Of a stretch of DNA of 64,000 bases, positions 8,532 through 21,989 are shown in pieces. The translations under genes and the position numbers were made by a program. The notes under the pieces were generated by a model. That model ran no database searches and was not told where the DNA came from. It was given only the letters and a program-made list of their open reading frames with translations. Source of the stretch: Hippasteria phrygiana (Eukaryota; Echinodermata; Asteroidea; Valvatida; Goniasteridae); assembly GCA_037893225.1 (NCBI GenBank), contig JAZGUH010000328.1, positions 930,001 to 994,000 of the forward strand. Direction: 5' to 3'. Positions within the stretch are counted from its first letter, which is position 1, and every line of letters starts with the position of its first letter.

Positions 8532-10540
8532 ATGGTTCGCTACAGAAAGGGCATGTTTAAGAGGAAAAAAGCCTATTTTAAAAAAGGCAATGGTCTGACA
8601 TGTCAGTTGATAAGAGAAAAGGCTGATGTTTCATCTTTCTATATCAGACCCACAAATGAACAATTGCAACTGGCCTTTCCCAGAGATGAGCGAGGTTCTT
8701 TCTACAACCCACCAGGTGCCAGAACTAATAAAACTGTGATGGTGCTGCGACCGAAAATTGAGGAAATAACGCCGATAAGCAGACTCCAAAGGGAAGGAGC
8801 CGACAACTTGAACCCAGGCGGCTACAGAATTGTTCATGTCAACACTACAGTTGAGACAAGTGTTCGAGCTACCCTGGACCATCAGCATGCGAATCCTGAC
8901 TGTGATGGCTGGCCTCAGCTACAGGCAGAGCAAGAAACACACTGGGGCCTTGCTGTTTCAGAGGTGCTGTCATGCAACAAGTGCTACTTCTCGACAGGAA
9001 GGAAGAAGCTGTACTCAGAGATACCTCAGGTCAGCAGAGGCCGACGCACTGCAACTCCAAACATGGCCTTTTAGGTTGGTCTCCTCAACCGGGTATTGCA
9101 GCCACAGGAGCAAGACGACTTTTGACAGCATTGGGTACAACTGTTCCTTCAATCAGTGGGCTGCAGAAAACAGCAAGCAAATGTGGGGACATTATTATCA
9201 ATGAAAATGTTAGATGTATGGCTGAAAAGAGAAAACTGGTCAAAAGTATTCAAGAATTACAGGGCTATGACAGAGAAAAACCGATTGCTGTCGAATTAGA
9301 TAGACAATACAATAACCCCTTGAGAAACTGTCGGGAACAAAACACCATTTGTGCCGGCAACCCAAACTAGGGACGTAGTATGTGAGAATGTAACCACCCA
9401 AAAAATGGTAGTAATGTACCACCACGAGAATAAACTCTGTAAATGTGAAAATCAAATGTCGGGCAAACACAGCTGTAACAAGTGGTACGAGCACACATAT
9501 TCTTGTAGTGCTACACGCCCAGCAAATTACAACATGGGGCATGAAAGAGAAGCGGGAATTCAATGTGCCAAGAAACTTCTAGAGTGTAAGGAACCCTTGT
9601 TGGCAGAAAGAGTAACAAGCGATGCAGACGGGTGTATGGCAAAAGGTTTTATGTCTCAGATGAGAATTAAAGCAGGTATCGAGCCAGAACACTTTCTTGA
9701 CCCACCTTACTTAAATCGATCACTCAGTTCAGCAATCAGTCGGGCCAAATTCAGTGGTGACATGATGCCTGGTAGAACTAAAAATGAAAAAAAAAGATAC
9801 AAGACCGGTTAGGTGACGATGTAAGTCACAGGGTACAAGCAGAAGCAGGGGCAATCCTCAAGAAATGTGGGAGAAACTTTGCCCAAATGTATGACATGGC
9901 TGAACAGGCTGCCTCAACCATTCCCGAATGTTACCAAGGTCGCCACAACCTTTGCAAAAAGCGGTCCTTGGTTTGCAATGGCAATAACAGATTTCCCTAC
10001 CTTCCTGTTCATGTTAGGGGAAAACTGAAAATGCTCGAGTCTGACAAGAAACTGCTTTTACTGAAAATTCAGAAGAGAATTGGTCACGAGGCAATGCAAA
10101 AAACCAGATATGGGACAAGTACACAAAAAGCAGAGTCCATGAACCATGCTTTTTCAAGTACTAATCCAAAAGGGACACTAACCTTTTCCAGAAATGCTCT
10201 CTCAAGAGACCACAGCGCAGTTCACCTTGTCAACAATGGCCATGCCAACTTAATCATCCTCAAGTGTGAAGCTGCAGGTTGTCCTGTTTTGCCAGGATCT
10301 GCAGCTGCCAAAAGTCTGGCTGAAATGGACAGAAAAGAAAAATATCATTCCCAACGGGCTAGGAGCACACATTATAAAATACGAAGGGCAAAGTGTAGGG
10401 CACAACGATATAACTTGTACAACTGTGCCAAGTCATTGTACAAAAAGAAAGGGCAACTGGAACCCAAGTCAGCAATCCCTCCAGATGTGGATTGGCAAAG
10501 AAATCAGAGTGAGCACAATTACAGCATACGTTTCAATTAA
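8532..10540 (+). pseudogene. Mutator-like transposase pseudogene, copy 2
   Basis: Same stop and frame changes as the copy at 4116-6124. Haplotype A (A at 9245, A at 10503). Confidence 0.85.
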
Positions 10541-10639
10541 AAATGAATTATAAAAGCAAAAAGTGTAGCATCAAAAAATGGTGAGTAATTTCAGTTATCA
10601 AACTTAATGGTGAGCCAAAAAGTTCTCCTTAATTACATT

Positions 10640-11008
10640 TTAAAGAAGACAATCCTTGTATGGGCCATGGCCCGAACACAAACGGCATCTCTTACAACGA
10701 GATCTTGCAGTGTTGATGGCGTGTGGCTCAAGTGACAGGTGATCAAAATTCACACACAAGGAGTTGTGGCACAGGTGACTGACATCATACCCCCGGGGAA
10801 GATCAAGGACTCCAGAATAAACAATGTAAGTCAACCTGTGCACACGCATCCTTGTGCGTGAATTTGATTTGGAGCCAGGCATGACAACATTAATAATGCC
10901 ATATTTCTGCTGGACATATCCTGTCCATACCCTACAATTTTTTCTGCCTCTGTGTACAGTCTTTCTTAAAATCTTGCCTTTAATTAGGGCCTTCCAGATG
11001 GAATCCAT
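10640..11008 (-). CDS. His-Me finger endonuclease, copy 2
   Basis: Complete 122-residue frame, same as 1834-2202. Confidence 0.75.
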   Translation of the reverse strand: MDSIWKALIKGKILRKTVHRGRKNCRVWTGYVQQKYGIINVVMPGSKSNSRTRMRVHRLTYIVYSGVLDLPRGYDVSHLCHNSLCVNFDHLSLEPHAINTARSRCKRCRLCSGHGPYKDCLL

Positions 11009-11728
11009 TTTGCTATGGTTTAAGAAATCTGCATAACAAACAATACAGACCGCGTGCGTGAGGTCAACTTACCTTTGCTACCATATGGCATTGGTCAAAC
11101 GTTTTCTCCAGCAGTCATGATAGCCCTAGCCTGGGCATGCTACAAATAAAAATAAATAAATATACATCTCAGTCTAAATATTGGGTGAAACAATTCAGAC
11201 AAACTACTTACTTGTAAATTTATGAGCCTCAGCGCAACCTATAATTGTAAACATGTTGATAACATGGCGGATAGGCATCTGAAATGTGTATGTGAATAAA
11301 AAGACAGCGAGAGCAAACAAAGAAAAGAAAGACAGAACCCATTTTGTTCTCTATCATGTGTGTAATCATTACTGTGTTTTCTGTGAGATTTCATAGTTCA
11401 AAACATGAAACATACCTATTTTTAGCGAGTACACTTGGCATATAGGTTCCACTCACTGATCTCTATAGAGATCACTGGTTCCACTCCACTAAATACGGCG
11501 CTCATTTTGTAACCAACATAAAAATAGAAAGGAAGAGCGCCACCTGGTGACGCTCAGGAGTAAGGTGGCAATATTTTTTTCACTGGAAATTAAAGATTAA
11601 GACTCCTAGAATAATTTTCTTTTCAAATTTATGAGAGTTGAAGGAATTTTTTTTTTTTATACTCCCCTCCCCACAAACCACCCCTAAAATGGTGGCCCAT
11701 CTCTGGGCCCAGGTCTAAATGTAGCCCT

Positions 11729-11743
11729 CCCCCCCCCGCCTCG
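11729..11743. other. C-run expansion and base change specific to one unit
   Basis: The C run here is nine bases (11729-11737) against seven in the other units, and the base at 11743 is G where the others have T. This explains the 2-bp excess in this unit's core length. Confidence 0.9.
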
Positions 11744-11975
11744 ATGCCAAATAGACCCACGTATTGGTCATTTTTGTGAATGGAATTCCCCGAGTTGGAA
11801 GCCACGGGTCACCAATTCTTGATTTCCACAAATATTTCTACAATCAGTCCAATTTATAGGCCCCAGGGACCTCTTATTCAAAATTACTGGAGGGATCACA
11901 AAATATTAATGAGCTCGCGCGCAGTGATTTTCACAGATTTAGTGGCATGCACCCTGCTGATAGAAGTCATAATTA

Positions 11976-12411
11976 TCGTGGCCCTAAAGGGACATGCGCG
12001 CATTTCTGCGCAGATTTCTGCGATGTCGTACATTTTTATTGTTTTGCGATAAAATCCGCAATGCGCAGAAAATGTGCGCAGAAAATGTGCGCAGAAAATG
12101 TGCGCAGAAAATGTGCGCAGAAAATGTGCGCAGAAAATGTGCGCAGAAAATGTGCGCAGAAAATGTGCGCAGAAAATGTGCGCAGAAAATGTGCGCAGAA
12201 AATGTGCGCAGAAAATGTGCGCAGAAAATGTGCGCAGAAAATGTGCGCAGAAAATGTGCGCAGAAAATGTGCGCAGAAAATGTGCGCAGAAAATGTGCGC
12301 AGAAAATGTGCGCAGAAAATGTGCGCAGAAAATGTGCGCAGAAAATGTGCGCAGAAAATGTGCGCAGAAAATGTGCGCAGAAAATGTGCGAATGTACCTT
12401 CAGGGCCACAA
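11976..12411. mobile_element. MITE-like element, copy 3 (minisatellite x25)
   Basis: As at 3168-3499. The 13-bp array spans 12063-12387 with 25 copies. Confidence 0.6.
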
Positions 12412-12476
12412 TACATATACGATAGTGCTGAACCAAATAGGCTAATCTGTTTGTGATTGGGTTTTTATGTTCACAG

Positions 12477-12593
12477 TGGGCCCGTGTCATGAGAGCGTTA
12501 ATCCGTGTCAGAATGGAGCCACGTGTACGGGGGTAAACTTCGCAGTAGTCTGCCGGTGCAGCGATGGTTTTGTGGGCGAAAACTGTGAAAGAG
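12477..12593 (+). CDS. EGF-like domain exon, copy 3
   Basis: Identical to 3565-3681, splice signals kept. Confidence 0.72.
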
Positions 12594-13027
12594 GTACCGG
12601 TTGGCTATTACAGAAATCAAATTGGAGAAAGGCTATAAATGGTTCTGAAACAATCAACTGGTTGGGGCGTGCACTAGTTAACTAGTGTTGACATTATTGT
12701 ACTGCGCAGACATTTTTTCAAACTATACTATTAGGCAAGATAAGCCAAAACTCTGAAGAAAAGAGAAATGTCACAAATCGAATTCATTTTGACTTGCTTT
12801 ATGAATTTAATAATTTTCATTTTACCAACTAGTTCATATTTAGAAAATGCCTTTGGTTATTGGCACAACAGGGAAGCAGTAACTTAAGCATGCACTGAAT
12901 GAAATGCAATAGCTTTGCAATGGATGTTTATTGTTAGTGCACCATTATTCTTTTGTTGTTCATAGTGACATGGAATAAACAAAAAACTCTTCATAACCCT
13001 AATTACTCACCAACTGAAAGGTCCACC

Positions 13028-15036
13028 ATGGTTCGCTACAGAAAGGGCATGTTTAAGAGGAAAAAAGCCTATTTTAAAAAAGGCAATGGTCTGACATGTC
13101 AGTTGATAAGAGAAAAGGCTGATGTTTCATCTTTCTATATCAGACCCACAAATGAACAATTGCAACTGGCCTTTCCCAGAGATGAGCGAGGTTCTTTCTA
13201 CAACCCACCAGGTGCCAGAACTAATAAAACTGTGATGGTGCTGCGACCGAAAATTGAGGAAATAACGCCGATAAGCAGACTCCAAAGGGAAGGAGCCGAC
13301 AACTTGAACCCAGGCGGCTACAGAATTGTTCATGTCAACACTACAGTTGAGACAAGTGTTCGAGCTACCCTGGACCATCAGCATGCGAATCCTGACTGTG
13401 ATGGCTGGCCTCAGCTACAGGCAGAGCAAGAAACACACTGGGGCCTTGCTGTTTCAGAGGTGCTGTCATGCAACAAGTGCTACTTCTCGACAGGAAGGAA
13501 GAAGCTGTACTCAGAGATACCTCAGGTCAGCAGAGGCCGACGCACTGCAACTCCAAACATGGCCTTTTAGGTTGGTCTCCTCAACCGGGTATTGCAGCCA
13601 CAGGAGCAAGACGACTTTTGACAGCATTGGGTACAACTGTTCCTTCAATCAGTGGGCTGCAGAAAACAGCAAGCAAATGTGGGGACATTATTATCAATGA
13701 AAATGTTAGATGTATGGCTGAAAAGAGAAAACTGGTCAAAGGTATTCAAGAATTACAGGGCTATGACAGAGAAAAACCGATTGCTGTCGAATTAGATAGA
13801 CAATACAATAACCCCTTGAGAAACTGTCGGGAACAAAACACCATTTGTGCCGGCAACCCAAACTAGGGACGTAGTATGTGAGAATGTAACCACCCAAAAA
13901 ATGGTAGTAATGTACCACCACGAGAATAAACTCTGTAAATGTGAAAATCAAATGTCGGGCAAACACAGCTGTAACAAGTGGTACGAGCACACATATTCTT
14001 GTAGTGCTACACGCCCAGCAAATTACAACATGGGGCATGAAAGAGAAGCGGGAATTCAATGTGCCAAGAAACTTCTAGAGTGTAAGGAACCCTTGTTGGC
14101 AGAAAGAGTAACAAGCGATGCAGACGGGTGTATGGCAAAAGGTTTTATGTCTCAGATGAGAATTAAAGCAGGTATCGAGCCAGAACACTTTCTTGACCCA
14201 CCTTACTTAAATCGATCACTCAGTTCAGCAATCAGTCGGGCCAAATTCAGTGGTGACATGATGCCTGGTAGAACTAAAAATGAAAAAAAAAGATACAAGA
14301 CCGGTTAGGTGACGATGTAAGTCACAGGGTACAAGCAGAAGCAGGGGCAATCCTCAAGAAATGTGGGAGAAACTTTGCCCAAATGTATGACATGGCTGAA
14401 CAGGCTGCCTCAACCATTCCCGAATGTTACCAAGGTCGCCACAACCTTTGCAAAAAGCGGTCCTTGGTTTGCAATGGCAATAACAGATTTCCCTACCTTC
14501 CTGTTCATGTTAGGGGAAAACTGAAAATGCTCGAGTCTGACAAGAAACTGCTTTTACTGAAAATTCAGAAGAGAATTGGTCACGAGGCAATGCAAAAAAC
14601 CAGATATGGGACAAGTACACAAAAAGCAGAGTCCATGAACCATGCTTTTTCAAGTACTAATCCAAAAGGGACACTAACCTTTTCCAGAAATGCTCTCTCA
14701 AGAGACCACAGCGCAGTTCACCTTGTCAACAATGGCCATGCCAACTTAATCATCCTCAAGTGTGAAGCTGCAGGTTGTCCTGTTTTGCCAGGATCTGCAG
14801 CTGCCAAAAGTCTGGCTGAAATGGACAGAAAAGAAAAATATCATTCCCAACGGGCTAGGAGCACACATTATAAAATACGAAGGGCAAAGTGTAGGGCACA
14901 ACGATATAACTTGTACAACTGTGCCAAGTCATTGTACAAAAAGAAAGGGCAACTGGAACCCAAGTCAGCAATCCCTCCAGATGTGGATTGGCAAAGAATT
15001 CAGAGTGAGCACAATTACAGCATACGTTTCAATTAA
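13028..15036 (+). pseudogene. Mutator-like transposase pseudogene, copy 3
   Basis: Same lesions as 4116-6124. Haplotype B (G at 13741, T at 14999). Confidence 0.85.
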
Positions 15037-15135
15037 AAATGAATTATAAAAGCAAAAAGTGTAGCATCAAAAAATGGTGAGTAATTTCAGTTATCAAACT
15101 TAATGGTGAGCCAAAAAGTTCTCCTTAATTACATT

Positions 15136-15504
15136 TTAAAGAAGACAATCCTTGTATGGGCCATGGCCCGAACACAAACGGCATCTCTTACAACGAGATC
15201 TTGCAGTGTTGATGGCGTGTGGCTCAAGTGACAGGTGATCAAAATTCACACACAAGGAGTTGTGGCACAGGTGACTGACATCATACCCCCGGGGAAGATC
15301 AAGGACTCCAGAATAAACAATGTAAGTCAACCTGTGCACACGCATCCTTGTGCGTGAATTTGATTTGGAGCCAGGCATGACAACATTAATAATGCCATAT
15401 TTCTGCTGGACATATCCTGTCCATACCCTACAATTTTTTCTGCCTCTGTGTACAGTCTTTCTTAAAATCTTGCCTTTAATTAGGGCCTTCCAGATGGAAT
15501 CCAT
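15136..15504 (-). CDS. His-Me finger endonuclease, copy 3
   Basis: Complete 122-residue frame, same as 1834-2202. Confidence 0.75.
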   Translation of the reverse strand: MDSIWKALIKGKILRKTVHRGRKNCRVWTGYVQQKYGIINVVMPGSKSNSRTRMRVHRLTYIVYSGVLDLPRGYDVSHLCHNSLCVNFDHLSLEPHAINTARSRCKRCRLCSGHGPYKDCLL

Positions 15505-16469
15505 TTTGCTATGGTTTAAGAAATCTGCATAACAAACAATACAGACCGCGTGCGTGAGGTCAACTTACCTTTGCTACCATATGGCATTGGTCAAACGTTT
15601 TCTCCAGCAGTCATGATAGCCCTAGCCTGGGCATGCTACAAATAAAAATAAATAAATATACATCTCAGTCTAAATATTGGGTGAAACAATTCAGACAAAC
15701 TACTTACTTGTAAATTTATGAGCCTCAGCGCAACCTATAATTGTAAACATGTTGATAACATGGCGGATAGGCATCTGAAATGTGTATGTGAATAAAAAGA
15801 CAGCGAGAGCAAACAAAGAAAAGAAAGACAGAACCCATTTTGTTCTCTATCATGTGTGTAATCATTACTGTGTTTTCTGTGAGATTTCATAGTTCAAAAC
15901 ATGAAACATACCTATTTTTAGCGAGTACACTTGGCATATAGGTTCCACTCACTGATCTCTATAGAGATCACTGGTTCCACTCCACTAAATACGGCGCTCA
16001 TTTTGTAACCAACATAAAAATAGAAAGGAAGAGCGCCACCTGGTGACGCTCAGGAGTAAGGTGGCAATATTTTTTTCACTGGAAATTAAAGATTAAGACT
16101 CCTAGAATAATTTTCTTTTCAAATTTATGAGAGTTGAAGGAATTTTTTTTTTTTATACTCCCCTCCCCACAAACCACCCCTAAAATGGTGGCCCATCTCT
16201 GGGCCCAGGTCTAAATGTAGCCCTCCCCCCCGCCTCTATGCCAAATAGACCCACGTATTGGTCATTTTTGTGAATGGAATTCCCCGAGTTGGAAGCCACG
16301 GGTCACCAATTCTTGATTTCCACAAATATTTCTACAATCAGTCCAATTTATAGGCCCCAGGGACCTCTTATTCAAAATTACTGGAGGGATCACAAAATAT
16401 TAATGAGCTCGCGCGCAGTGATTTTCACAGATTTAGTGGCATGCACCCTGCTGATAGAAGTCATAATTA

Positions 16470-16866
16470 TCGTGGCCCTAAAGGGACATGCGCGCATTTC
16501 TGCGCAGATTTCTGCGATGTCGTACATTTTTATTGTTTTGCGATAAAATCCGCAATGCGCAGAAAATGTGCGCAGAAAATGTGCGCAGAAAATGTGCGCA
16601 GAAAATGTGCGCAGAAAATGTGCGCAGAAAATGTGCGCAGAAAATGTGCGCAGAAAATGTGCGCAGAAAATGTGCGCAGAAAATGTGCGCAGAAAATGTG
16701 CGCAGAAAATGTGCGCAGAAAATGTGCGCAGAAAATGTGCGCAGAAAATGTGCGCAGAAAATGTGCGCAGAAAATGTGCGCAGAAAATGTGCGCAGAAAA
16801 TGTGCGCAGAAAATGTGCGCAGAAAATGTGCGCAGAAAATGTGCGAATGTACCTTCAGGGCCACAA
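16470..16866. mobile_element. MITE-like element, copy 4 (minisatellite x22)
   Basis: As at 3168-3499. The 13-bp array spans 16557-16842 with 22 copies. Confidence 0.6.
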
Positions 16867-16931
16867 TACATATACGATAGTGCTGAACCAAATAGGCTAA
16901 TCTGTTTGTGATTGGGTTTTTATGTTCACAG

Positions 16932-17048
16932 TGGGCCCGTGTCATGAGAGCGTTAATCCGTGTCAGAATGGAGCCACGTGTACGGGGGTAAACTTCGCAG
17001 TAGTCTGCCGGTGCAGCGATGGTTTTGTGGGCGAAAACTGTGAAAGAG
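16932..17048 (+). CDS. EGF-like domain exon, copy 4
   Basis: Identical to 3565-3681, splice signals kept. Confidence 0.72.
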
Positions 17049-17482
17049 GTACCGGTTGGCTATTACAGAAATCAAATTGGAGAAAGGCTATAAATGGTTC
17101 TGAAACAATCAACTGGTTGGGGCGTGCACTAGTTAACTAGTGTTGACATTATTGTACTGCGCAGACATTTTTTCAAACTATACTATTAGGCAAGATAAGC
17201 CAAAACTCTGAAGAAAAGAGAAATGTCACAAATCGAATTCATTTTGACTTGCTTTATGAATTTAATAATTTTCATTTTACCAACTAGTTCATATTTAGAA
17301 AATGCCTTTGGTTATTGGCACAACAGGGAAGCAGTAACTTAAGCATGCACTGAATGAAATGCAATAGCTTTGCAATGGATGTTTATTGTTAGTGCACCAT
17401 TATTCTTTTGTTGTTCATAGTGACATGGAATAAACAAAAAACTCTTCATAACCCTAATTACTCACCAACTGAAAGGTCCACC

Positions 17483-19491
17483 ATGGTTCGCTACAGAAAG
17501 GGCATGTTTAAGAGGAAAAAAGCCTATTTTAAAAAAGGCAATGGTCTGACATGTCAGTTGATAAGAGAAAAGGCTGATGTTTCATCTTTCTATATCAGAC
17601 CCACAAATGAACAATTGCAACTGGCCTTTCCCAGAGATGAGCGAGGTTCTTTCTACAACCCACCAGGTGCCAGAACTAATAAAACTGTGATGGTGCTGCG
17701 ACCGAAAATTGAGGAAATAACGCCGATAAGCAGACTCCAAAGGGAAGGAGCCGACAACTTGAACCCAGGCGGCTACAGAATTGTTCATGTCAACACTACA
17801 GTTGAGACAAGTGTTCGAGCTACCCTGGACCATCAGCATGCGAATCCTGACTGTGATGGCTGGCCTCAGCTACAGGCAGAGCAAGAAACACACTGGGGCC
17901 TTGCTGTTTCAGAGGTGCTGTCATGCAACAAGTGCTACTTCTCGACAGGAAGGAAGAAGCTGTACTCAGAGATACCTCAGGTCAGCAGAGGCCGACGCAC
18001 TGCAACTCCAAACATGGCCTTTTAGGTTGGTCTCCTCAACCGGGTATTGCAGCCACAGGAGCAAGACGACTTTTGACAGCATTGGGTACAACTGTTCCTT
18101 CAATCAGTGGGCTGCAGAAAACAGCAAGCAAATGTGGGGACATTATTATCAATGAAAATGTTAGATGTATGGCTGAAAAGAGAAAACTGGTCAAAGGTAT
18201 TCAAGAATTACAGGGCTATGACAGAGAAAAACCGATTGCTGTCGAATTAGATAGACAATACAATAACCCCTTGAGAAACTGTCGGGAACAAAACACCATT
18301 TGTGCCGGCAACCCAAACTAGGGACGTAGTATGTGAGAATGTAACCACCCAAAAAATGGTAGTAATGTACCACCACGAGAATAAACTCTGTAAATGTGAA
18401 AATCAAATGTCGGGCAAACACAGCTGTAACAAGTGGTACGAGCACACATATTCTTGTAGTGCTACACGCCCAGCAAATTACAACATGGGGCATGAAAGAG
18501 AAGCGGGAATTCAATGTGCCAAGAAACTTCTAGAGTGTAAGGAACCCTTGTTGGCAGAAAGAGTAACAAGCGATGCAGACGGGTGTATGGCAAAAGGTTT
18601 TATGTCTCAGATGAGAATTAAAGCAGGTATCGAGCCAGAACACTTTCTTGACCCACCTTACTTAAATCGATCACTCAGTTCAGCAATCAGTCGGGCCAAA
18701 TTCAGTGGTGACATGATGCCTGGTAGAACTAAAAATGAAAAAAAAAGATACAAGACCGGTTAGGTGACGATGTAAGTCACAGGGTACAAGCAGAAGCAGG
18801 GGCAATCCTCAAGAAATGTGGGAGAAACTTTGCCCAAATGTATGACATGGCTGAACAGGCTGCCTCAACCATTCCCGAATGTTACCAAGGTCGCCACAAC
18901 CTTTGCAAAAAGCGGTCCTTGGTTTGCAATGGCAATAACAGATTTCCCTACCTTCCTGTTCATGTTAGGGGAAAACTGAAAATGCTCGAGTCTGACAAGA
19001 AACTGCTTTTACTGAAAATTCAGAAGAGAATTGGTCACGAGGCAATGCAAAAAACCAGATATGGGACAAGTACACAAAAAGCAGAGTCCATGAACCATGC
19101 TTTTTCAAGTACTAATCCAAAAGGGACACTAACCTTTTCCAGAAATGCTCTCTCAAGAGACCACAGCGCAGTTCACCTTGTCAACAATGGCCATGCCAAC
19201 TTAATCATCCTCAAGTGTGAAGCTGCAGGTTGTCCTGTTTTGCCAGGATCTGCAGCTGCCAAAAGTCTGGCTGAAATGGACAGAAAAGAAAAATATCATT
19301 CCCAACGGGCTAGGAGCACACATTATAAAATACGAAGGGCAAAGTGTAGGGCACAACGATATAACTTGTACAACTGTGCCAAGTCATTGTACAAAAAGAA
19401 AGGGCAACTGGAACCCAAGTCAGCAATCCCTCCAGATGTGGATTGGCAAAGAATTCAGAGTGAGCACAATTACAGCATACGTTTCAATTAA
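17483..19491 (+). pseudogene. Mutator-like transposase pseudogene, copy 4
   Basis: Same lesions as 4116-6124. Haplotype B (G at 18196, T at 19454). Confidence 0.85.
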
Positions 19492-19590
19492 AAATGAATT
19501 ATAAAAGCAAAAAGTGTAGCATCAAAAAATGGTGAGTAATTTCAGTTATCAAACTTAATGGTGAGCCAAAAAGTTCTCCTTAATTACATT

Positions 19591-19851
19591 TTAAAGAAGA
19601 CAATCCTTGTATGGGCCATGGCCCGAACACAAACGGCATCTCTTACAACGAGATCTTGCAGTGTTGATGGCGTGTGGCTCAAGTGACAGGTGATCAAAAT
19701 TCACACACAAGGAGTTGTGGCACAGGTGACTGACATCATACCCCCGGGGAAGATCCCCCGGGCCAGATAACAGATGTAAGTCAACCTGTGCCACCAACTC
19801 CTTGTGCTGTGAATTTTGATCCCTGTCACTTGAGCACACGCCATCAAACAC
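19591..19851 (-). pseudogene. His-Me finger endonuclease, copy 4, N-terminal half replaced
   Basis: The C-terminal part from LPRGYDVSHLC onward matches the other copies, including the catalytic histidine and asparagine. Everything upstream is replaced by the fold-back sequence, so the CRVW cysteine and the VHR histidine segment are lost. The remaining 86-codon frame starts in unrelated sequence and is unlikely to be functional. Confidence 0.8.
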
Positions 19852-19920
19852 TGCAAGACTCTCGTTGTAAGAGATGCCGTTTGTGTTCGGGCCATGGCCC
19901 TACAAGGATTGTCTTCTTAA
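19591..19920. repeat. Fold-back: inverted near-copy replacing part of the nuclease gene
   Basis: The segment 19756-19920 is largely the reverse complement of the adjacent 19591-19755, where the other units have unique sequence. The centre is near GATC at 19752-19755. From about 19763 to 19790 it reads instead like the normal forward sequence with small indels, then switches to the inverted arm. Arm mismatches are nearly all single-base insertions or deletions (about eight in 130 bp). The replacement does not change the unit length: the core remains 4,169 bp. The right joint rejoins normal sequence at a shared CTTAAAATCTTGCC. A template switch or a long-read fold-back error could each give this. 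Confidence 0.85.
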
Positions 19921-20387
19921 AATCTTGCCTTTAATTAGGGCCTTCCAGATGGAATCCATTTTGCTATGGTTTAAGAAATCTGCATAACAAACAATACAGA
20001 CCGCGTGCGTGAGGTCAACTTACCTTTGCTACCATATGGCATTGGTCAAACGTTTTCTCCAGCAGTCATGATAGCCCTAGCCTGGGCATGCTACAAATAA
20101 AAATAAATAAATATACATCTCAGTCTAAATATTGGGTGAAACAATTCAGACAAACTACTTACTTGTAAATTTATGAGCCTCAGCGCAACCTATAATTGTA
20201 AACATGTTGATAACATGGCGGATAGGCATCTGAAATGTGTATGTGAATAAAAAGACAGCGAGAGCAAACAAAGAAAAGAAAGACAGAACCCATTTTGTTC
20301 TCTATCATGTGTGTAATCATTACTGTGTTTTCTGTGAGATTTCATAGTTCAAAACATGAAACATACCTATTTTTAGCGAGTACACTT

Positions 20388-20388
20388 T
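20388..20388. other. Single-base variant shared by two neighbouring units
   Basis: CACTTTGCAT here and at 24895 in the next unit; all the other units read CACTTGGCAT. The two units also have the long minisatellites (26 and 25 copies). Confidence 0.9.
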
Positions 20389-20924
20389 GCATATAGGTTC
20401 CACTCACTGATCTCTATAGAGATCACTGGTTCCACTCCACTAAATACGGCGCTCATTTTGTAACCAACATAAAAATAGAAAGGAAGAGCGCCACCTGGTG
20501 ACGCTCAGGAGTAAGGTGGCAATATTTTTTTCACTGGAAATTAAAGATTAAGACTCCTAGAATAATTTTCTTTTCAAATTTATGAGAGTTGAAGGAATTT
20601 TTTTTTTTTATACTCCCCTCCCCACAAACCACCCCTAAAATGGTGGCCCATCTCTGGGCCCAGGTCTAAATGTAGCCCTCCCCCCCGCCTCTATGCCAAA
20701 TAGACCCACGTATTGGTCATTTTTGTGAATGGAATTCCCCGAGTTGGAAGCCACGGGTCACCAATTCTTGATTTCCACAAATATTTCTACAATCAGTCCA
20801 ATTTATAGGCCCCAGGGACCTCTTATTCAAAATTACTGGAGGGATCACAAAATATTAATGAGCTCGCGCGCAGTGATTTTCACAGATTTAGTGGCATGCA
20901 CCCTGCTGATAGAAGTCATAATTA

Positions 20925-21373
20925 TCGTGGCCCTAAAGGGACATGCGCGCATTTCTGCGCAGATTTCTGCGATGTCGTACATTTTTATTGTTTTGCGATA
21001 AAATCCGCAATGCGCAGAAAATGTGCGCAGAAAATGTGCGCAGAAAATGTGCGCAGAAAATGTGCGCAGAAAATGTGCGCAGAAAATGTGCGCAGAAAAT
21101 GTGCGCAGAAAATGTGCGCAGAAAATGTGCGCAGAAAATGTGCGCAGAAAATGTGCGCAGAAAATGTGCGCAGAAAATGTGCGCAGAAAATGTGCGCAGA
21201 AAATGTGCGCAGAAAATGTGCGCAGAAAATGTGCGCAGAAAATGTGCGCAGAAAATGTGCGCAGAAAATGTGCGCAGAAAATGTGCGCAGAAAATGTGCG
21301 CAGAAAATGTGCGCAGAAAATGTGCGCAGAAAATGTGCGCAGAAAATGTGCGAATGTACCTTCAGGGCCACAA
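20925..21373. mobile_element. MITE-like element, copy 5 (minisatellite x26, longest)
   Basis: As at 3168-3499. The 13-bp array spans 21012-21349 with 26 copies. Confidence 0.6.
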
Positions 21374-21438
21374 TACATATACGATAGTGCTGAACCAAAT
21401 AGGCTAATCTGTTTGTGATTGGGTTTTTATGTTCACAG

Positions 21439-21555
21439 TGGGCCCGTGTCATGAGAGCGTTAATCCGTGTCAGAATGGAGCCACGTGTACGGGGGTAAAC
21501 TTCGCAGTAGTCTGCCGGTGCAGCGATGGTTTTGTGGGCGAAAACTGTGAAAGAG
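21439..21555 (+). CDS. EGF-like domain exon, copy 5
   Basis: Identical to 3565-3681, splice signals kept. Confidence 0.72.
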
Positions 21556-21989
21556 GTACCGGTTGGCTATTACAGAAATCAAATTGGAGAAAGGCTATAA
21601 ATGGTTCTGAAACAATCAACTGGTTGGGGCGTGCACTAGTTAACTAGTGTTGACATTATTGTACTGCGCAGACATTTTTTCAAACTATACTATTAGGCAA
21701 GATAAGCCAAAACTCTGAAGAAAAGAGAAATGTCACAAATCGAATTCATTTTGACTTGCTTTATGAATTTAATAATTTTCATTTTACCAACTAGTTCATA
21801 TTTAGAAAATGCCTTTGGTTATTGGCACAACAGGGAAGCAGTAACTTAAGCATGCACTGAATGAAATGCAATAGCTTTGCAATGGATGTTTATTGTTAGT
21901 GCACCATTATTCTTTTGTTGTTCATAGTGACATGGAATAAACAAAAAACTCTTCATAACCCTAATTACTCACCAACTGAAAGGTCCACC

